In this document: piece after piece, positions 59,638-64,000 of the stretch
Numbering within the stretch: position 1 is the first letter of the stretch
Layout of the letters: every line of letters begins with the position of its first letter
Origin: DATKJS01 sp050015275
Lineage (GTDB): Bacteria; Acidobacteriota; Aminicenantia; Aminicenantales; Saccharicenantaceae
Direction: 5' to 3'
Assembly: GCA_050015275.1 (NCBI GenBank)
Contig: JBEKBS010000007.1
Coordinates: 43,870 to 107,869, forward strand
Length of the DNA: 64,000 nucleotides
Notes under the pieces: generated by a model
What the model was told of the DNA's origin: nothing
The model's database searches: none
What the model saw: only the letters and a program-made list of their open reading frames with translations
Made by a program: the position numbers and the translations under genes

Positions 59638-59708
59638 ACGGTGACACACAACTAATTACCGAAATAGGATCAGGCCTCTATTTAGTGTATTTAGTTGTGT
59701 GTCACCGT
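59638..59708 (-). mobile_element. 71-bp palindromic MITE-like element, copy 2
   Basis: Perfect 16-bp inverted ends ACGGTGACACACAACT (59638-59653) and AGTTGTGTGTCACCGT (59693-59708). The interior extends the dyad with mismatches (AAATAG/CTATTT), so a single strand would fold into one long hairpin. Its reverse complement aligns with copy 1 at 13021-13090. It fills almost the whole gap between the stop codons of two convergent genes (59635 and 59714). Confidence 0.8.
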
Positions 59709-59713
59709 TATTA

Positions 59714-61501
59714 CTAACGGCCGCCTTTTGCGGCCCAATCATCGAGCGCCCGCCCCTCCGAGATCATCGTGACGCCCTCCGACCGGGCGGCCTTGAGGAA
59801 CCAATCCAGCAGCTCCTCGCGCTTGGACGGCCAGGGCCAAGCGGCCTTCCTCCCGGCGGCTTCCCTCGCTAAGGCCTCCCATTTGGCCAGTACGGCGTAG
59901 GCAACGGCCATCCGGACCCTCTTCACCCGCCTGCCGTATTCGATCGTCCCCTCGACCCTCTCTTCGGCCTTTCGCAGGATGTTCCAGGACCGCACGAGGG
60001 TGTTCAGGGACAAGAACTTGGCCCCGGGCGGCGAATAACAGCCGAGGTAGTCCCCGGCTTCCGCCACGGCCTTGTCGAGGAGGGCCAGGTACTCCGCGAC
60101 CGGCCCGGCGGCCGGACCGTAATACCCTTTGATGAACTCTTCGCGTAGCTGCGACGGATCGGACCGGGGATCCCAAAGCAGCTTGGCCAGCATCCAGGCC
60201 CGCATCTCGGCCATCTCCGAGCCCCAGGACTCGTAGGCACCCTGCTCGAAGATCCCCCGGACCTTGTTCCGCACGAAGAGCCGGATGTTCGGGCCGAGGA
60301 CCCGGTAGTTGGGGTGGGGCTGGACGTAATGAGCGAAGTCGGTCGTATAGTCCCAGACGAACAGCCGGTCGGCGATCGCCGACCAGCCCTTGAGGTCGCC
60401 GAAAAACTCCTTGTTGCGCTCGTCGTCCAACGGCTTGCTGAAGGAGCACTCGATGCTGCACAGGCGGACGATGACGTTGGCCCTGGGCCGGGTGACCTTC
60501 GGCGGCTTCCGCGTGTATTGATAGGCGAGGGTGTCGATCGTGACGTTGGGGAACTCCTTTTCGATATCCTCGGCCACCGCGTTCACGAACCTGAGAAGGA
60601 GGCCCGACGGGCTCCCTTCCTCCTCGTCCACGGCCCGGCAGCGCGCGCAGGTGCAGGGATTGAAGCAATCGTTCTGGGAGACCGAGGCGATCGTCGCCTT
60701 GGGGTTCGCGCGCAGAAAGCCCTTGAGGTTCCGGACGAGCTCCCGCCGCATCTCCTCGTTCGTCAGGCAGAGCTGGGCGTCCTCGCTCGTCCGTCGGCCC
60801 TTGATCTCGCTGAACCATTCGGGATGGTCCTTGAAGTATTTTTCCGGAGGGATGAGCCTGTAGAACGTGTGGACGAACCCCTCGTAAACATGCCGGCCGC
60901 CGTAAAGGTCGTTTCCGCCCGACCGGATGCCGTTGGCCTTGTTCCGGGCGGACCAAGTGTCGTCGAAGGCGACATACCAGAAAGGCTCACGGTATTCGAG
61001 GGGAGGGGAGAACCTCAGAGAGACGGGCTTGGCCTTGAGCGTCGGCTTCCAGGGGATGTGGCTCGCCGCCGGCGTCCACCAGCGGCAGCCCACGACATCC
61101 TCGAGGAACGTGGCGACGGCATAGAGGGTCCCGCGCGGGCTGCCCCCGGCCAGGATAAGGTCCGGGCCGGCCGAGCGGATGACGATCTCCTCCGGGGCCA
61201 GCCCCCGGACGCTGAACGCGGGGTCGGCCAGCCGGGCCGCCGCTTCCCCCACGAGAAGCCGGCCTACGGGGCCGGAGGCCTCATGGACGACCGGGAAGTC
61301 GCCGCCCGTCACGAGGTGGAGGAAGAAAGACAGTTCCGAGGCCGCCTGGAGCTCGGTTTCGGGGGCGCTTTCGGCCACGACGACCGCCGCCGCGGCCTTT
61401 CCGCCCCGGGCGATAGTGAGACCCGCGGCTGCCGCGGACGTCCATAGAGATAGGGCGATGATGACGAGGACGACCATTCTCAGGGAGGACCTATGGGACA
61501 T
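59714..61501 (-). CDS. DUF4838 exported protein
   Basis: A 595-residue protein with a signal peptide (to about residue 26). The first domain (residues about 27-130) resembles the glycoside hydrolase 67 N-terminal/hexosaminidase-like domain (AASELSFFLHLVTGGDFPVV, GTLYAVATFLEDVVGCRWW). A DUF4838 domain follows (SVSQNDCFNPCTCARCRAVDEEEGSPSG, key NxCxCxxC region, then VNAVAEDIEKEFPNVTIDTLAYQYTRKPP). DUF4838 proteins are thought to act on glycans, but activity is not established. AAGGAGGGGAATC precedes the ATG, and TTGTAA/AATAAT (61550-61555 and 61527-61532, 17-base spacer) is a candidate promoter. Confidence 0.87.
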   Translation of the reverse strand: MSHRSSLRMVVLVIIALSLWTSAAAAGLTIARGGKAAAAVVVAESAPETELQAASELSFFLHLVTGGDFPVVHEASGPVGRLLVGEAAARLADPAFSVRGLAPEEIVIRSAGPDLILAGGSPRGTLYAVATFLEDVVGCRWWTPAASHIPWKPTLKAKPVSLRFSPPLEYREPFWYVAFDDTWSARNKANGIRSGGNDLYGGRHVYEGFVHTFYRLIPPEKYFKDHPEWFSEIKGRRTSEDAQLCLTNEEMRRELVRNLKGFLRANPKATIASVSQNDCFNPCTCARCRAVDEEEGSPSGLLLRFVNAVAEDIEKEFPNVTIDTLAYQYTRKPPKVTRPRANVIVRLCSIECSFSKPLDDERNKEFFGDLKGWSAIADRLFVWDYTTDFAHYVQPHPNYRVLGPNIRLFVRNKVRGIFEQGAYESWGSEMAEMRAWMLAKLLWDPRSDPSQLREEFIKGYYGPAAGPVAEYLALLDKAVAEAGDYLGCYSPPGAKFLSLNTLVRSWNILRKAEERVEGTIEYGRRVKRVRMAVAYAVLAKWEALAREAAGRKAAWPWPSKREELLDWFLKAARSEGVTMISEGRALDDWAAKGGR

Positions 61502-61574
61502 GATTCCCCTCCTTCTTGAAGCTCGTATTATTCCCGACCTGGCCGGCGATTACAAGCCGTCCCAAGCCGGCCGG

Positions 61575-61604
61575 TTGACTTTCGCTTCGGCCGGGTGCTA
61601 CTAT
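61575..61604 (+). promoter_or_regulatory. Promoter of the unknown gene at 61629
   Basis: TTGACT at 61575-61580 and TACTAT at 61599-61604 with an 18-base spacer. Transcription would start near 61611, about 18 bases before the ATG. Confidence 0.5.
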
Positions 61605-61628
61605 TCTGACGCGAGCAAGGTCAGTCCC

Positions 61629-62528
61629 ATGAACGAAGTGGATGAGCTCTCCAAGATCGATCTCGGCGGCCTGCCGCCGCTCCGGCCCATGCTCCTCGAC
61701 GATCTCTACCAGAACGTCCTCAAGAACCTCCACCTGGAGCTCGGCAGCGGCCCCGTCCTCTACCTCATCTCCCCCAATTATTCCGTCCTGAACCCGACGT
61801 CCGACGAGACCATCACCGACTTCATCGCCCGCAAGGAAAGCCTCCTCGACTACCTCAAGGAGGCCGTCGTCCAGAACCTGGCCGTCTATTCCGTGCTCGT
61901 CGACGTCAGCAGCTATTTCATCGAGCAGAACAACGGCCTCGTCCTGGCCCGGCTCCGGGAGCGGGACTCCGAGGGGCGGCGCTTCGAGATCAAGTTCTAC
62001 ACCCACTCCCCGCAGGAGCTGACGACCCATTACGAAGACAAGATCTACATCGGCCGCGATTTCGTCGACCTCTTCAACCCGGCCCGGAAGTACTTCGGGG
62101 TCAAGGACACCCTCATCTCGCTCAAGACCCAGTACGAGAAGCTCCTCGCCCGGGCCGAGGCCAAGCTGAAGAAACCCGCCGAGTTCAAATCCTATTTCCA
62201 GGAGATCGGCGAGTCCGTCAACGAGCTCCACAACGAGAGCCTGCTCATCCTCCAGAGCCTGCCCCCGCACCTCGATTTCGCCAAGCTCGCCGGCAAGGAC
62301 CTCATCGACGTCAACGCCCAGTACCGGGCCATCAACCATTTCGTCATCGAGCTCAACGACGAGGTCAGCGAGTTCGAGAACCTGCTCCGGGCCAAGCAGC
62401 GCTCCGATTTCGTGCGCTACGTCACGAAGTACAAGAAGGACGTCACGAACACGATCTCGTATTTCAATATCAAGGTCAACGGCCTCATCACCCAGCGCAT
62501 CTACCAGATGAAGTCCCGCCACTCCTAA
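61629..62528 (+). CDS. Soluble protein of unknown function
   Basis: A 299-residue protein without signal peptide or membrane helices. The first 130 residues alternate strands and helices (GPVLYLISPNYSVLNPTSDETITDFIARK, key LYLISPNYS, then VLVDVSSYFIEQNNGL and RRFEIKFYTHSPQELTTHY). From about residue 160 to the end it is charged and helical and probably coiled-coil (TQYEKLLARAEAKLKKPAEF, and ELNDEVSEFENLLRAKQRSDF). The ATG at 61629 is chosen from the promoter position; the longer upstream frame overlaps the divergent gene. I do not recognise the family. Codon use looks native. Confidence 0.72.
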   Translation: MNEVDELSKIDLGGLPPLRPMLLDDLYQNVLKNLHLELGSGPVLYLISPNYSVLNPTSDETITDFIARKESLLDYLKEAVVQNLAVYSVLVDVSSYFIEQNNGLVLARLRERDSEGRRFEIKFYTHSPQELTTHYEDKIYIGRDFVDLFNPARKYFGVKDTLISLKTQYEKLLARAEAKLKKPAEFKSYFQEIGESVNELHNESLLILQSLPPHLDFAKLAGKDLIDVNAQYRAINHFVIELNDEVSEFENLLRAKQRSDFVRYVTKYKKDVTNTISYFNIKVNGLITQRIYQMKSRHS

Positions 62529-62559
62529 AAAAACGGCCGGCCCCCGAGGGGACCGGCCG
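62527..62559 (-). terminator. Intrinsic terminator of the DUF4097-like operon
   Basis: On the minus strand CGGCCGG and CCGGCCG (62534-62540 and 62553-62559) form a stem over a C/G-rich loop, followed by seven T (62533 down to 62527). It lies about 35 bases after the stop at 62594 and just beyond the stop of the convergent gene. Confidence 0.8.
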
Positions 62560-62593
62560 CATCGAGCATGTCCCTTCTCTTATGACGCGCGGC

Positions 62594-63907
62594 TCAGTGC
62601 TTCTCCTGGATGCGGATGTCGCCGTAGCTCGTCGAGAGGGAAACCGCAGGTCTGTCCGTGTTCTCGACGAACGCCTTGATGAGGGACGTTCCGTTGCTCT
62701 TTTCGAGGGAGGGCTTGCCGGAGAGCCCCCAATGGACGGAGCCGCCCCTGGCCTGGGCCTCGAGCGGCGAGGCCTCGCCGGCCGGCCAGTAGAGATCGAT
62801 GTCCCCGTATTCGTCCCGGACATCCACGGGGAATTTCAGGTCCGACGGGCGCAGGACAAGCCCGCCATGCCGGAGGGAGATCTTCACCTTCGCCGAGAAA
62901 TCCTCCAGGTCCACGTTTTCGTAAGATGACGCGACAGAGATCTCCGGCCCCTTGATGAGAGAAGCCGTCACCTCGACGTTGTTGCCGCTCACCCGGAGAC
63001 TCCCCTGGACGTTCATGGCCTTGACCGGCTCGTAGGTGGTCTCGACGTCCAGGTCTCCGTGGATGTCCTGGGCTTCAACCCGGCAATGCCGGGCCCGGAC
63101 CCGGGTCGCCCCGGCGTTAATGAGGGAGATCCGTTCATAGGAGGATTCGACGGACACGGGCCCTTGGACCCGGCGCCCGTCGACCTCGGAGTGCGAGCCG
63201 CTGATGACGGCCTTCCCGCCGACGTCCTCGAACCTGACCTCGCCGTAGGAGTGATCGACGCTGAGATCCCCGGCGACGGAGAGGGCCTTGACGTTAGCGT
63301 GCCTGTTGATGATCCGGCAGCCAGCCTTGAGGTTCTCGGCCTCGATGTCCTCGTATGAGGATTCCAGGGCGCAGGCCCCTTCGATATCGGACGCGGACAC
63401 GCGGCCGTGGCGGTTCCTGAGGTCGGCCTCTTTGAGGGAAGCCACCTTCACCAGGCCATACGAATTAGTGACTGTGACCGTCATCCGCCGGGGGACGACG
63501 AGAATGAAGCCGGTCTCGAAGTTCCGCTTCGTGAACTCGTCCCGGTTCGTGGAAAAGGACAGCCGGTCCGCCGATTTCTTCAGGATGTAATGGAGCTTGT
63601 CGGCGACCGCCCGGGCGTCCGCCTCGTCCCGCCGCCAGACCTTTTTCTGGAACGTCAGCTGGACGGTCTCCTGGTCGGCCCCCCTGACCTCCACCCAGCC
63701 GTGGCTGTTCGTCACTTCGAGGCTCGCGGGGACGGGGGCCTCGATCGTCTGGGTTTCCTCGAATGAATAGGCCTTCCCGAAGCCGAAGAACTCCCCGTCC
63801 TCATTGAATGTCCAGCCCCACGTCGTCCAGTTGCCCGTCTGCACCTCATAGACGACGACCCCGACGGCGAGGAGGACGATGACGAGGAGGATCTCCCTAA
63901 ATTTCAT
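62594..63907 (-). CDS. Membrane-anchored DUF4097-like beta-repeat protein
   Basis: A 437-residue protein with one N-terminal helix (EILLVIVLLAVGVVVYEV, about residues 4-22), probably an uncleaved anchor. The rest is a long series of about 20-residue beta repeats of the DUF4097/putative adhesin type, with recurring SSYE/NSYG/HSYG steps (ALESSYEDIEAENL, LSVDHSYGEVRFEDV, VESSYERISLINAG, VASSYENVDLEDF, LSTSYGDIRIQ). This suggests a regular right-handed solenoid. The start overlaps the preceding partial gene by 11 bases. Function is unknown; it is a longer relative of the lipoprotein at 9939. Confidence 0.8.
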   Translation of the reverse strand: MKFREILLVIVLLAVGVVVYEVQTGNWTTWGWTFNEDGEFFGFGKAYSFEETQTIEAPVPASLEVTNSHGWVEVRGADQETVQLTFQKKVWRRDEADARAVADKLHYILKKSADRLSFSTNRDEFTKRNFETGFILVVPRRMTVTVTNSYGLVKVASLKEADLRNRHGRVSASDIEGACALESSYEDIEAENLKAGCRIINRHANVKALSVAGDLSVDHSYGEVRFEDVGGKAVISGSHSEVDGRRVQGPVSVESSYERISLINAGATRVRARHCRVEAQDIHGDLDVETTYEPVKAMNVQGSLRVSGNNVEVTASLIKGPEISVASSYENVDLEDFSAKVKISLRHGGLVLRPSDLKFPVDVRDEYGDIDLYWPAGEASPLEAQARGGSVHWGLSGKPSLEKSNGTSLIKAFVENTDRPAVSLSTSYGDIRIQEKH

Positions 63908-64000
63908 GGCCTTTGTCCTGGGGCGGCGCGGGCGTCACCAGCTCGGCTTTGCCCCTTTCTTTAAGCCCGTAGTATAGCTTGTTGGCTCCCCAGACGATGA
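63897..64000 (-). CDS. C-terminal end of a small membrane-associated protein (runs off the window)
   Basis: The visible 33 codons read IVWGANKLYYGLKERG, then KAELVTPAPPQDKGHEI and TAG at 63899-63897. The reading continues past 64000. The overlap with the downstream DUF4097-like gene start indicates an operon. In related genomes DUF4097 genes often follow PspC-like or anti-sigma-type membrane proteins, but this fragment is too short to identify. Confidence 0.55.
   Translation of the reverse strand, partial: IVWGANKLYYGLKERGKAELVTPAPPQDKGHEI

Noticed and set aside
1..64000. CRISPR arrays, insertion-sequence transposases, prophage genes, rRNA genes
   Set aside because: Looked for direct-repeat arrays, DDE or tyrosine recombinase motifs and rRNA core sequences by eye; none was found. 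Only the small palindromic elements hint at mobility.

Overview
The window reads as high-GC bacterial chromosome, most likely from the Acidobacteriota / Candidatus Aminicenantes part of the tree. This is inferred from gene content: a VWFA-related acidobacterial-type secreted protein, a GWxTD-domain protein, a DUF5916 protein, a DUF4838 protein, an S46 dipeptidyl-peptidase, an M61 peptidase and a large TonB receptor with a carboxypeptidase-regulatory-like N-terminus. No rRNA was available to confirm it. No phage, plasmid, insertion-sequence transposase or CRISPR array was seen. There are two tRNA genes, Pro(GGG) and Gly(CCC).

Layout. 1-3.7 kb: start of an M61 peptidase, a Tat-exported PLP enzyme, a small secreted protein and a TauE/DUF1634 transporter pair. 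3.7-9.8 kb: an ABC-F ATPase and a phosphate (pst) operon with two unlike ATPase genes. 9.9-20.4 kb: envelope, repair and housekeeping genes (PflX-type radical SAM protein, DedA, SurE, cupin, MerR, RarA, PQQ-like lipoprotein, HD protein, TonB receptor). 20.5-28.2 kb: an amino acid permease, then mobB-thiF-ppnP facing an operon of tungsten-type aldehyde:ferredoxin oxidoreductase, a MoaD/ThiS-like carrier, an aldehyde dehydrogenase and an unknown membrane protein. 28.3-31.7 kb: PspC, a deoxynucleoside kinase-like protein and panB-panC-panD. 31.7-36.2 kb: secA-guaB and a small membrane protein. 36.4-48.8 kb: secreted and envelope proteins that suggest uptake and digestion of proteins or peptides (VWFA protein, TonB receptor, sulfatase-TPR, TPR, GWxTD, S46 peptidase). 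48.9-54.7 kb: uvrB-uvrC, bactofilin, tRNA-Gly, a lipoate-ligase-like protein and an alkyltransferase-like protein. 54.7-64 kb: a decayed gene, DUF5916, an exported Memo-like protein, an aldo/keto reductase, DUF4838, an unknown soluble protein and a DUF4097-like adhesin operon.

The strongest unusual signals are: (i) a near-perfect sigma-54 promoter with upstream paired palindromes and an 11-codon leader ORF before the 1045-residue TonB receptor; (ii) two adjacent PstB proteins whose defects are complementary, as in heterodimeric ABC ATPases with one degenerate site; (iii) a 201-bp nested multi-stem element upstream of dedA; (iv) two copies of a 70-bp palindromic element sitting exactly at the ends of convergent genes, one supplying the surE stop codon; (v) a second interspersed repeat of about 110-125 bp in two copies; and (vi) a deoxynucleoside kinase homologue whose P-loop has lost both inner glycines. 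Sigma-70-type promoters (TTGAC-like, 16-18 bp spacer, TATAAT-like) can be read before many genes, and several lie so close to the start codon that the mRNA would be nearly leaderless.
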